From positions 3,420,142 through 3,484,141 of the forward strand of contig JAQFVV010006273.1 of assembly GCA_028023455.1 (NCBI GenBank): a stretch of DNA of 64,000 nt, read 5' to 3'. This DNA is from Epiperipatus broadwayi. Its lineage: Eukaryota; Onychophora; Udeonychophora; Euonychophora; Peripatidae. Position 1 is the first letter of the stretch; each line of letters begins with the position of its first letter. This document shows, in pieces, positions 36,144-47,368 of this stretch. Position numbers and translations under genes: made by a program. The notes under the pieces are model-generated. The model did not search any database. It was not told where the DNA came from and worked only from the letters and a program-made list of their open reading frames with translations.

Positions 36144-37715
36144 TGTACCGGGTTTGACCCAATGTCGAATACACTTCTTCTGCCAAATGGTTTAGCTGAG
36201 TTGCAACCTTATTTATAATAAATTTATAATCTCATATTATAAATATGTGAGAACGAACTGGCATGTTCGAGCAAAATGGAGAATACTATTGATAGCAAAG
36301 CTGTCAATACTGCCCATGATTATACCAAGTTATGCAATGCATAACCCAATCACATTTCCAAATTGTGGCCCACCTTGACTGCTAGATTCAAACCCCTACT
36401 ATTCAAACACTTTATTTGTTTCATAATAAACCCCAGGCACCAGTTAGTTCAGAACTAACATGTTTGGACAGTAGGCCCATAATCCAGTGCTTGAAAAATC
36501 TTTTAACTAGTTCAGCTATTTTTTTAATTCAATTAGTGGTGAAAAGAATTGACCAACAAATAAAGTTTTAAGTTTAAAGACAATTTATTTTAATTAACAT
36601 TTATTAAACTAATTTTAAATATTTTATAAATCTTATTTACTATTATAACACACATACATTTTTAATTCACACACTATAATATCTTACGAGAAAGCATTGA
36701 ATAATATTTGAAATACAAAATACAATGAAATCAGTATATACTAATGCATGAACACACACAAAATTTTAAACACACATATTAATAGTTCATCTATGTATGT
36801 TATAGAGTTCTTAAACTTTACTCTTGAGGCTTTATGAATGTGATGGCTACTTTAGAAATGAGTATAAGAAAATGTTATTACCTAGGATTTTGAACACGGA
36901 TATTTCTTGCTGATTGCTGCTTCTAATGCGATATCTCTAACAGGTTAGATTTGAATTTTTCTTCTGGAGATTTGGTGCTGATTATTCCAAGGCATTTTCT
37001 TTAAGACAATTACATATTAAGTGGCTTCAGGTTGTTATGCAGGAATCACTTTTATCGAGTAGGTTGGCTGTTTTCATCGGACTTCAGGCTGGAAAAAGTC
37101 ATATGTTTTCCGAGGTTTTAACACTGCATTCTTGATTCTGGATATATAATAAGCTGACTGATATAATTCACTGATAGATTGTACTGAACTGTTATCTCAA
37201 ATGCAACTAACTGTCTGATAAAAAAATTGGCTATTTCTACATATGACATGTTGTCATTTTGATATCCTCCAGCTATATATCTGTTGTTGAAATTCCTTTG
37301 ATAATCTTTTAATTATGTGTTTTTGGAGATCATTTAATTAGTAACCATGCAAACATGTTGTTTTATATTTTTATTAGTAGCAACTGCTGAGTGTTTTTTA
37401 ATTTTTTAACTTTCATTTATTTTTCAATATTTAATACGCATATACTTATTACATTTACAGTAGCATGCACATATATAATTTGAGATCCATTCACTATTTA
37501 GTTTTAAGATGAATTTTTTCCCCTAACTTAAAAAAAAGAGATTTATGTTTTTAAACTTTTAACTTATATTTCAATTAATAATAATAAAAAAAACTCTTTA
37601 CTTCTTTTATAAAACCTTTACACTTTTAATCTTACGTTTTCTTTGATGAAAGATTTTTTATTTTAATAATTTTTTTTTAAACAAAATTATTATGTGCCAA
37701 CCCAATGTTGGTACA
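36144..37715 (-). repeat. 5' LTR of element 2
   Basis: Minus orientation TGTACCAACATTGGG... to ...GGGTCAAACCCGGTACA. The primer-binding TGGCTTCTCCCAAC follows after 2 nt (36141 leftwards). The plus-strand frame at 36024-36218 crosses this junction and is not a gene. Confidence 0.88.
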
Positions 37716-37944
37716 ATATATAAAAACTAACTTGATGGATTACTTTATTCAGTGGGTGTGCATAACTATGAATGGATTTTCTTTTATTTTTTTTCCTTTT
37801 TCTAAATTCTGTTATACCTGAACTAGATTCTCCTACTACCCTTTTGCTTTTCTATATTAATCTTTTCCAAATGTATCTTCCTCCCTGCAGTTGATTGTTG
37901 GCCATTTGGGTCATCTTAACTAAATTATTTAACTCCCTATGAGA

Positions 37945-38955
37945 TCACTGCCATGATTTAACTGGGAATTCTGTATTGATACTTAGACATGTTTTACGAC
38001 ATATCTTCACCTCTCTTCTTTCCATTCCTTTGATGTGAGAGCTGATCCATGATTGGAAAAAATGGTCTTTGGATTTTGTAAGTTGCCAAATTGTTTCCCC
38101 ATTAAGCCCTGATTGCACTCCATGAGTCTCTCTATTGTACCAGGCATGTAGAGATGTATTTTGAAGATATGTCATAAGTAATGAATAAAAATCTAAAATG
38201 ACTGAAAGTAGGACATCTCTAAATCCTTTGACTTGAACAAATGATGCTATTAAGGGGTTGTTTTTTCTATGTTCTTCACCTTATCCATGGTATTTATAGT
38301 AATGAGAAGTTTGTTAGATTCAATGAAGGTCTGGAAGTTATGATCTTATTGCTTAGTTTCCATATCCTTTTGCATTAGATGTTTTTTTACTTAACTCTTG
38401 ATCTTGCTTCATGTCTTTTTTCCTGTCATACTGTCCTCTTTGTAAGTGGATGTCCTTTTAGGGTTCTTCCTGTGCTTTTTCCAGTTTTTTCTCTGCATCA
38501 TAGGTTCCTTCATGTTGTCTTGTGTTGGCCCATAGCTTCCCTAGATTTTTCTGCTTTTTTTACTCTCTTTTTTCTCTATTCCATATCTCTTCTGCTTTTT
38601 TTCTTTTCCTGTTTTCTGCTTGTTTTACCCAATTTCTTTTCTCTCTTTTTTGCTTCTTTTTTTCTTTTTTCTCTCCTCTGCTTCTTTTTATTTTCTTTTA
38701 CTGTTCTGTGCTTCTTTTACCTATTTACACTCCATGTTTTTTCTTATTATTCTTACTTCCACTAAGAGATATAGCTCAGAAGTATCCATCCCTGTATCTT
38801 TGATTAATGGGCTTTGCATTTTTAGCATTCTATCTGAGAACCTGATACTGATATCTGATTCCATCTCATTATTTGTTTCTTCATCATCACCATCCATGTT
38901 TTTCTTTTTTTCTCTGTCAAATAAGTTTTCTTTAGTAATCTGCAATAAAAAATAA
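37945..38955 (-). pseudogene. Lysine/glutamate-rich broken ORF, unrecognised
   Basis: On the minus strand several frames in tandem give a strongly charged run rich in K, E and R (38379-38720), preceded by MDGDDEETNNEMESDISIRF (from about 38890) and followed by a 76-residue frame (37945-38175) beginning MTYLQNTSLHAWY. The plus-strand poly-Phe/Leu frames over the same DNA are shadows of the K/E-rich strand. It looks like a decayed coding sequence of a retroelement, perhaps gag-like, but I recognise no domain. Confidence 0.35.
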
Positions 38956-39509
38956 AAAATCTTTCCTTGTTTTTATCTCAATGGTTATTCACTCTTTCCA
39001 TATCATTCTCCAGAATGGTTGTTCTTTCTTTGAACTCTACATTGCCTGTTAAATAATATTTTTGTTTATATCTGAATCCTACCATTGTTTCCTATCTACA
39101 TAATTTAACAACACCTATTCTTTTATATAGATATATATAAGCCTCCAATAATAAAACTATATAATAATACTTTTAAATAATTAAAAAAAAATTTTTTTCA
39201 CCATACAACCCCCTTTTTCCACTGTTCATTGTTTAATCACTCTGTTCTCTTGCAAAGACAAGAAAAAATAGCATACAATCCTATTTTATTTCTGATCCCA
39301 TCAGTTTCATATGATTTGTTGAATGGAATATATTTACTACAAAACCAATACAGAGGAAGAGAGAGAAAGGATCAAAAAAATAAAACGACATTTTCATATT
39401 TCACCACTTTAAAAAAATTGTTTTTTCTCCTGATCCTAGGAATTCTTATATACACAAAAACATCTTCAGGGTACCCAGTAAAGTCACATGTTGACAAGCC
39501 AGATTATAC

Positions 39510-39690
39510 AAAAAAACTAATGATCAGAAAGTATAGCCACTTTAACCAGACACAAAGATATAGCTGAAGGGGTTCAAACCTTATCCACATCTTTAAATCA
39601 TATCTAAGCAACTCACTGTCTTTACCTCTCAAGAATTAATTTTTCTTAATGCAGCCTGATGATCAGATAAATATAAAATTCTTAGTAATC
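39510..39690 (+). mobile_element. tRNA-derived SINE, longer family, copy 2
   Basis: AGTATAGCCACTTTAACCAG then GGGGTTCAAACC (B box), followed by AGCAACTCACTG, CTCAAGAATTAATTTTTCTT and AATGCAGCCTGATGATCAG. It matches copies at 16035-16200 and 63300-63480 block by block. Confidence 0.7.
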
Positions 39691-40049
39691 CTAGTTAATA
39701 TAATGATCAGGTTTTTAATATATAAAATAATGCTGGACCTATTACCAATATAAGAAAGTCTATATTTAACTTTTTACAAATAATATGATGAGTACTTACA
39801 TGTGTACATCAGATGCAATTATAGTTTATAATCTTGAAATAGAAAAAAACAAAACATTTGATATATGTTATTTGAAGGGATGAATTTGATTATGTAGAAA
39901 GGATGTGCAGGTCAATCTATGGTATGTGAATATGGTCAGATTAGTATTTCTTAATTATCTAAATAAGCTGAAGGCTGATTTAAATAAAGCTTGATTGGAC
40001 CTATTGGTAAGCTCCATCTAGTGATCATATATATATATATATATATATA

Positions 40050-40059
40050 TCAATATTTA

Positions 40060-40096
<37 letters not shown>

Positions 40097-40113
40097 CCTA
40101 AATATTGAACAAT
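40050..40113. repeat. Hairpin with (TA)n centre
   Basis: TCAATATTTAGGGTTT and AAACCCTAAATATTGA flank a (TA)n core, a perfect inverted repeat. Confidence 0.85.
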
Positions 40114-41247
40114 AAATCTGCATAGCAATGTACATAGAACATATATCAAAAGGCATAATTATTAAAAAAGAATAAGTTTAAGCATGGTACTTAGCGAACA
40201 TATATCTATATTTAAATGCACATCTCTAATGTAGTAACATCTTCATCATTTTTCCAATTTGAATGATGAATAGCTGTGTCACCTCTAATTAATTATTTAA
40301 AAAAGAAACCTGTTCACCTAAGCATGACCAGGATTGTCTTCCATAGCTTATGTCCATTGGTTCTGTTCATCGCTTTTAAAAGACTTTACTTTGAGCGACT
40401 GGTACCTCCAGTATTTGTAGAATGGATAATGAAGTAATATGGAAAGCCAATAAAATAAAAAAATTAAAGACACAATATTGTTATTATGTACTACTATATG
40501 GAAATGGGTCAAACACCTATAAATATTAAAGCCTTATTAACATTAAATATATAGATATAGAATCTCTATGTTACTATGCTAAAAATTCATTATAAAATCA
40601 ATAAAAAAAAAACCTTCCTTTAAAGTTCTTAAATTAATTAAATGCAGGAATTATACCAGCATCATATTCTTAGAATTATTAATTAATAACTATCATTGTT
40701 TAACTATTTAGCACACATAGATTTAACTATATGTATAAAAACAATCACACTGTATCTATTACAAAATATTAAATTAGCAGATATGTATATAACTAGGATG
40801 TTATAATGCATAATCAATTAAGCATTTTATTTAATTAAGTATACATATATAAAATAATAATTGTGAGGTAGTTTTCTAAAAAAAATCAATAAATTATATA
40901 TATATGACCACCTTTCTCACAGTGGCAATGTATTTTCTTTTCCTCTCTTGCAAAAAACATTTAATTAACAAAATGTGGGAAAAGGTGGATGTAAATTTTC
41001 TTGAGTCAAACCAACTTTTCCAACTTGTTTACAAATGAATTCTGCCTTACATAATGAAATGAGATAAAATTTTAAAAAAAAATGTTTTAACTTATTTTAA
41101 ACTCTATCAGTCAACCTCTCACTTATATACACTTATTCCACATGATAAAGTAAATAATAATAAAAATAATTGTCAATTTTGTAGGTATGCTAATGGTACA
41201 TCAATTTATAATAAGATGAGAGAAAAAGACTATTTGATCAGTAGAAT

Positions 41248-41312
41248 ATGTATGTCAATTATATATATATATATATATATAATTGACATATAATTGACAT
41301 ACATATATCTAC

Positions 41313-41352
<40 letters not shown>
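41248..41352. repeat. Two adjacent hairpins with (TA)n centres
   Basis: TATGTCAAT...ATTGACATA around (TA)n, then ACCTCATATA...TATATGAGGT around (TA)n. Confidence 0.85.
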
Positions 41353-42246
41353 GTAAAATTAGTTAATATATATAATGTTGGCTTAAATTCTTCATTACAG
41401 ATAGGAATAACAAGAACAAACTAAAAAAACAACAAAGATAAAATGTTGCCAGTAACTAAGAAGTACTTATATGGATTAGGATTTACATTGGTAGCATATT
41501 AAGAGTTCATGGTGGAGGCTTCATGATAATTGACAGTCTTTCTTGGTGGCTATTATGGTCTACATCACTGGTGTCAGTTGCTTCATGTTTTCATTTAGAT
41601 AATTTTTTTATCTTCCTGGGCAGCAAAAAAAGAAGGTAATTATCAGGTGTGATTTTTAAGTTTTCTGCTGGACTTCATCTTTGGACCCTCTCTAATGGAC
41701 TCATGGAAGGGTGGAGGTGAACTTTTCTACTCAGAAATAACTTACACAGAGATTTACAGACTTTAGCACAAGTACCCAGAACAAAGAAGACCTTGAGTAT
41801 TTATATTTTTTACCTCTTTATATTCCCAGAAACACGGTAAATGTTTCTCAATCCTATCTTTACCTTAATTAATTAATAAAAGTCTACTAATGCTTACAGC
41901 CTCTTAAAAGTCTCCCAAGATTTTACATTATTGTTTAGATGTTCACCCTTGTGGATAAACAATTGAATTTATATTTCATCATTTTCTTTTTAATTGATCT
42001 AAATTTAAATATAGTAGGGAAGATGTTCACCTGGAATTATTTCCTATTATCAATTTGCTTAATCTATTTTGTAATATTTAAAATGCATTAGCTAACTTGT
42101 CTATTTGCTGATGCAAGATTTTTTATTTATTTATTTTACTTTAAAACTTTTTTTCTTAATTACCATCTGTAACATTTATATATAATATTATAATTTGATG
42201 TCTGTACTTCTTCAAAGTGATACATGTAATTATATAATTGAATATA

Positions 42247-42692
42247 AATATTCAATTATATAATAACATATATATATATTGTAACGATATATAAATATTC
42301 AATTATATAATAACATATATATATATTGTAACGATATATAAATATGCTGTTACATTATTTTAAAATAAAAACTTTTAAGTTCGCAAATAAAAATAAATTT
42401 ATTAAAAACTAAAAAAATTAAAAGAGTTGTTAAACGTGTATATGTATATATATTTGCACAGATGCAAAACTTAAAAAAATTTTTTTTTTAATAAATGAAA
42501 AAAGTGTTTGAACGTATATTTTTGTAAAAAGATTTATATATTTTTGTAAATGGAAATGATTGTTTTATAAATTAATTGAAGAGCAAACTAGCCCTTGGGG
42601 CTCATATACTGTAATTAAAAAGTCAGAAGATAAGATAGATAAGAGAATAAAAAGAATTAGCTTAACCAATGGAAGCACCAAGCCTCAGCCCA
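42247..42692 (+). mobile_element. 2.1-kb LTR-like repeat family, copy 4, 3'-truncated
   Basis: TGTAACGATATAT...GCTGTTACATT start, then GCAAACTAGCCCTTGGGGCT and AATGGAAGCACCAAGCCT blocks collinear with copies 1 and 2. Similarity stops at about 42692. The 5' junction (AATATTCAATTATATAATAA plus (TA)n plus TGTAACGATATAT) is tandemly duplicated with a ~46-bp period. Confidence 0.72.
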
Positions 42693-43670
42693 TTTAATCT
42701 TATATTACAAAAATTTATTAGAAAAAGGATGCCACTATAAGTTCTATTATAGAGTCTTTTCCAAATGCCTGCTTTGCAGAAATAAAAAGTACATTTATAC
42801 TATATGCATTATGGTAAACAAGGTGCACTTATTGTTATAATAGTAATGCAAAAAAAATTAATACTTTTAGAAACAAATTAGAGGCACTAAAACAAAGAGA
42901 TAAAAAAATCACCCCATCAGGCATATTTCACAGCTAAATTGGTTACTTGTCCATCAATGCTCTAATCTCTAGTGAGATATATTTTCTGTTTCCTATTTTA
43001 TTGTAAATATGAATGCTATTGAAAATAGTTATTGTAGCATTCATTTCATATTAATTATTTTTCTTTTAAACTGAAAAATCTGTAGATATATATTTCTTTG
43101 AATAAAGTTTTTTTGAAAACTAAAAAAACAATGTTTCCAAAAATATTTTATATTTATGAAAACTAGCTAACTTTAATTAAGAAAAAGTTTCTTACTTAAT
43201 TCAAGTAAGAATGAATAATGAAATTTTTAAATTAATATGCATTATAAAATGAAAACAAGTTTGTTTTAGATTTTTTTATCAAAATTAGAGTTAGATTGCA
43301 AAAAATCTATTTTTATTAGTCATTTATTAGACTAAAGATTATCCATTTAATGAATAATATTTTTAGAGTAATTTTTACTACACCACTTTCATGCAAAATA
43401 GAAACTAGTTTTTATATAATTTTAATGCCTTATGGAAAAGTGTAATCATAAATATATAACCAAAGACATATGAAAAACATGTATGATCCCCAATATACAC
43501 ATTTTGTGCTAAAACAACATTAATCAGTTGATCCCCAATCACAATCTCTTGCCAGTATACACTTTTAAATATTATAATTATTATTTAACCACAACTTTAT
43601 TATTCCACTGTATATATTTTAAATAAATATCTACAATAAATTTTGTTTGTGTTCATTACTACTTTCTATT

Positions 43671-43674
<4 letters not shown>
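42693..43674. other. AT-rich DNA, nothing recognised
   Basis: No ORF, RNA or TE end that I can support. Confidence 0.5.
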
Positions 43675-43729
<55 letters not shown>

Positions 43730-43740
43730 CGTGCGCATGC
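43675..43740. repeat. (TA)n(TG)n compound microsatellite
   Basis: (AT)n turning into (GT)n with a GCGCATGCATGC tail, an alternating purine-pyrimidine tract able to adopt Z-DNA or cruciform forms. Confidence 0.95.
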
Positions 43741-43969
43741 ATGCGTGTGTGTATGCATACTCAAACTACTTTGTTGTTATGTGACATGAGATATAATCAT
43801 CTCAATATGTTTATTAGTGGTTAAAAATGTTGCCTTTAATACCTTATGTAAAGAAATAATGGAGTTTTTAATGGAAATATTATTAGAAATATTTAAATGG
43901 TACACAGCATTAAAGACATTTTTTCCACTGATTCATCATAAAATGGTACAATATTGAAAATATGTAATT

Positions 43970-44420
43970 TCAAGTTAAATCTATTATTATAAACTGCTGA
44001 TAATTTTGAAATTATTCAAATGGAAGTCAACCTCTGATAATGTGTTATTTTTTAAATATTATAAATCTCCGTGCACTCAACCGCCAGTAAGAGTTTAAAA
44101 AACTTAATTGAATCACTTAAGTTTAGAGTGCATTTGTATATACACCAACTTTCACTGACCATGCTTAAATCAAAACTTGAGTCTATTGTGCCTGATGTTA
44201 TAATCAAATATTGAATTGTACAAATTTAGTTAACCTATTGCAGAAGAAAGACAGTGTCTCATTTTTAATCACCTGTGATTAGATTTACAAATGCAAATCT
44301 ATTATTATAAAGTACTGAAAATTTTGAAATTATTCAAACACAGAAGTCAACCTATAATATTTAAAAAATAGCTCATTATCAGAGGTTGACTTCCATTTGA
44401 ATAATTTCAAAATTTCAAGT
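43970..44420. repeat. ~450-bp foldback element
   Basis: The left arm (about 43975-44065: TTTGAAATTATTCAAATGGA then AGTCAACCTCTGATAAT) recurs inverted at 44345-44420 (ATTATCAGAGGTTGACTTCC then ATTTGAATAATTTC) and partly direct at 44298-44350. A MITE or foldback is likely; no coding. Confidence 0.7.
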
Positions 44421-44724
44421 CAAATAAATCTGAATGAAATAAGTGAGATAATTTGTTTAATCAAACTTTTGGTCAACAGCATAATTTAAAATCACACTAT
44501 TTGATAAATTTTTGAAAATATCTAAAGGCAGTAATTTAACAAACAGCAACCTGATTCAGAATGCCAACACTATATGATGATCACACGATCACCATCTCTT
44601 ATACTAGCACATATTATTAAACAAGGCAAAACTCTCCATACAGTAGTGTTACTCTGTGCCAATCAGAGTAATCAATGGATGCCAGAAGGCTTGTGCATAA
44701 AATCCCTATTTAGTCCCTACTCAT

Positions 44725-44779
44725 CCAATATCCCTAGACTAGTTTCTGGTTTGTGGCCTTCATCGGTGAGGAGCCTTGG
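44725..44779 (-). ncRNA. Hammerhead ribozyme, family B, mutated core (minus half)
   Basis: Core reads CCGATGA (U4 changed) and the stem II strand reads AACC for AGCC. Other parts, including the ACTAGT stem III palindrome, are kept. Predicted weak or inactive. Confidence 0.7.
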
Positions 44780-44812
44780 ACCTGAGAGCATTTCACCTAG
44801 ATCCGAGGAGAT

Positions 44813-44866
44813 CCAAGGCTCCTCATTGATGAAAGCCACAAGCCAGAAACTAGTCTGGGGATATTG
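44813..44866 (+). ncRNA. Hammerhead ribozyme, family B, mutated core (plus half)
   Basis: Core reads TTGATGA at 44826-44832 (C3 changed, which breaks the C3-G8 pair). GAAAC, ACTAGT, GTC and stem I are intact. Predicted inactive. Confidence 0.7.
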
Positions 44867-44990
44867 GATGATTAGACACTAGATAGGAATTTTATGCACT
44901 AGCTTTCTGGCATCCATTGATTACTCTGGTTGGCACAGGGTGGCACTACTATATGGATAGTTTTGACTTGTTTAATAACTATATGATGAT

Positions 44991-47194
44991 ATCAAAAGAG
45001 AGGATATAATGGAAAAACTTTTCATTTTAATTTTTTTTAATATCTACTATTTTGTGATTATATCTCTACCATTTCTCATTATTTTCACATCATGTAATCA
45101 AAACTAAAAAAAAAATTGATTGAAGATCACATTAACTAAAGAAAAGACAAAAAAAATCCAGCCAAACTCATACTGAAATAATCAATTACCCGCAATCTAA
45201 GAAAGAGAGTTTGAAATAAAATCAGTGTATTTTATGCTTTTAATCAAAATTGAAGAGTTTCAATTCAAACTCTGCCTTGAAGCTGGGAATGTCTGCATTG
45301 TAATAATTATGGTCCAGAAATAGATTTATGTCAAAATCCTATTTAAAAAAAGTACCATAAAGTAAAATCAGTTGAGCATAATGAAAGTGCTATATAATCA
45401 TTTCATTATTGGGACTGTTCTCAGTAAATGAAGTCCAAAAAATCATTGAAATTGTAGTTCATTTAAGTTTATTTTTATGCCAGATGCTAATTTTGACAAA
45501 ACGTTCTGCAGACAAATTTCAAATGTTTATGGTAATACTTAAATTCACTTTAACACCAGAAAACAAATCAAAGAATAAATGAACCATAAGCCTAGTAAAT
45601 ATGAGAAAATAACTTTAGAAAAGTACTAATTTTACTGAAGACCATAATTATTACTAATAATTCCTAGATAATTTGATTACCATGGCTGGCCAAAGCAATC
45701 TATATGAATTGGAAGTCCACTTCTAATCATGCCATTTTTCTGTTTTCCAAAGGATGCCATTTGAAAATTATTTAAATTATTTGTTGCAGTAAGAAATGGA
45801 TAATTAAATTATAGTCAATGATGGAAGAATTGCCAGTAAAATAAATATTAATATGAGATAAATTAGTCCAAATAATTAGAAGCTGCCCTAAATTTATTTC
45901 AGTAGCAGAAAATAAATTAGAAATAATAATGGTATCACAAGCGATGTAAATATAAAAAATGATGCTAAACATAAAAGCACCACGAGATCCTAAAGAACTG
46001 GAATATAGATTATTAATAAAAGACATCATGTAAAAAAACACATTTGCAAAATATATCAGTGAATGCAACTAAATATCATTTAATGAAATGACATGCTTAA
46101 AAAATAATCATACAATTCTGCATTTTATGATCTGAAAAAAATATGAGTTTATACAGATTTTTTATGGAATTCAAGCTTGAATTGTTTCTGATGGATAATA
46201 CTGCTGTTGATTCATTAACAGTTGTTGATTTGGACTTTAAAAGAATATTCTTAAAAAGTTTGAAACAGTTATAGAAGCCTCACACAATCATTTGCAAAGC
46301 CATCAATTTTTTTTCAGAGTGTCTGTAAAAAACAAGATGAGGATAGAAAAATGCATGCCAATATAATGTGTTTTTATTATGACTATCTAAAATATGTTGG
46401 CAATAAATTGCAAATAATTTGAAGACTTATGTTCATTTTGTAAATTGAAAGGCTATATTTTGAGAACAAAAAAAATCTGTCTACTTCAAAAGGTAATTAT
46501 AAAAAAAAAAGAAAAAAACAAACAGAATTAATGAACATCAGAATCTCTCTCATACTTACAAAAATTGTGGAATATTTTAAAGAGAAGCAAACTTATTTCA
46601 AAAATGGGAAGCGTCCGCATCAATAAAGACAGAAATGGAAATGCAATTTTGATACATGTTTCTGAAAAGTATTGACTGGTTTGTGAAATAAATGAAGTTA
46701 CATGTATGTGGGTATGTGGATTCTTAACTGATCAATACAAAAGCTATTGTAGTCAATCTAGAAATAATGAAATGCAAAATATGTAAATTATGCAAAGTGC
46801 AAGTTAATCTGGATATTCTAATTTGCATAAGGACAATAAGATGTTTGTGGAAAATAACAACATTGTTAAGAAAACAGAAAGATGAAGACAAAGCCAGTTT
46901 GAAAAAGTCAAAGATAGTTGAATGAGCAGTGAGGTGCTTGCTAAACCTGATGTTGGTACACAATAAACGATTAAAATGCTAATGGAAAACTCACATAGAA
47001 AGTTAATAAATTAAAATGAAGGTCTTTAAAAAGTGTAGTACTGGAAGCAAACTCTATAAAAAATGTTCTTTATAAAATGAAGATTTATATAGAGTTCAAC
47101 TAGCAAGTCACTAATTGAACATAATAATCTAGTACTAATTCATATTATAATGGTTAGGGTGATTTTGAGTCCTTTCATATCTCCCGTACAGAGC
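44991..47194. other. AT-rich DNA, nothing recognised
   Basis: Frames at 45772-46068 and 46724-46963 (minus) have no family resemblance. No RNA gene or TE end seen. Confidence 0.5.
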
Positions 47195-47337
47195 ACCACC
47201 AGGCTATTGGAACCTGGAAAATTTATATACTAGGCAGATACATAGTGTTAAGATCTAATTTTATATTATTTTATTTTATTACAATCATTAGCCCCTGTCA
47301 CTAGCTCATGAAGATGCAGAGATATATTTTTAATACA

Positions 47338-47368
<31 letters not shown>

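Larger units (their letters stand above)
30433..37715 (-). mobile_element. LTR retrotransposon 2, pol-less (LARD-like), with nested hammerhead insertion
   Basis: Direct LTRs at 30433-31999 and 36144-37715 (1567 and 1572 bp) end TGTACC...GGTACA (TGTGCC at the decayed left end) and are flanked by ATAT on both sides. On the minus strand the 5' LTR is followed after AA by TGGCTTCTCCCAAC, a primer-binding site, and the 3' LTR is preceded by the polypurine-like CAGAGGGCAATGTAA. Both fix the orientation as minus. The interior has a gag-like coiled-coil ORF and tandem repeats but no protease, RT or integrase that I can find, so it would depend on another element. A 1.56-kb hammerhead array sits at 34527-36086. 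Confidence 0.85.
39700..42240. other. AT-rich DNA with small foldbacks
   Basis: No coding support. It contains inverted repeats built around (TA)n at 40050-40113 and 41248-41352. Confidence 0.5.
44569..44990. mobile_element. Small hammerhead-type insertion with 13-bp target duplication
   Basis: The insert 44582-44977 (396 bp) is bounded by ACTATATGATGAT at 44569-44581 and 44978-44990. It is a family B unit pair compressed to a snapback: a minus half joined to a plus half at about 44800-44812. Ends match those of the 34.5-36.1 kb array (CACGATCAC side and TTGTTTAATA side). The 102-residue frame at 44574-44882 is incidental. Confidence 0.87.

Noticed and set aside
38379-38955. Plus-strand poly-Phe/Leu frames (93-128 residues) as membrane proteins
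   Set aside because: Three overlapping frames are all T-rich shadows of a K/E-rich minus strand and have no start context or domain.
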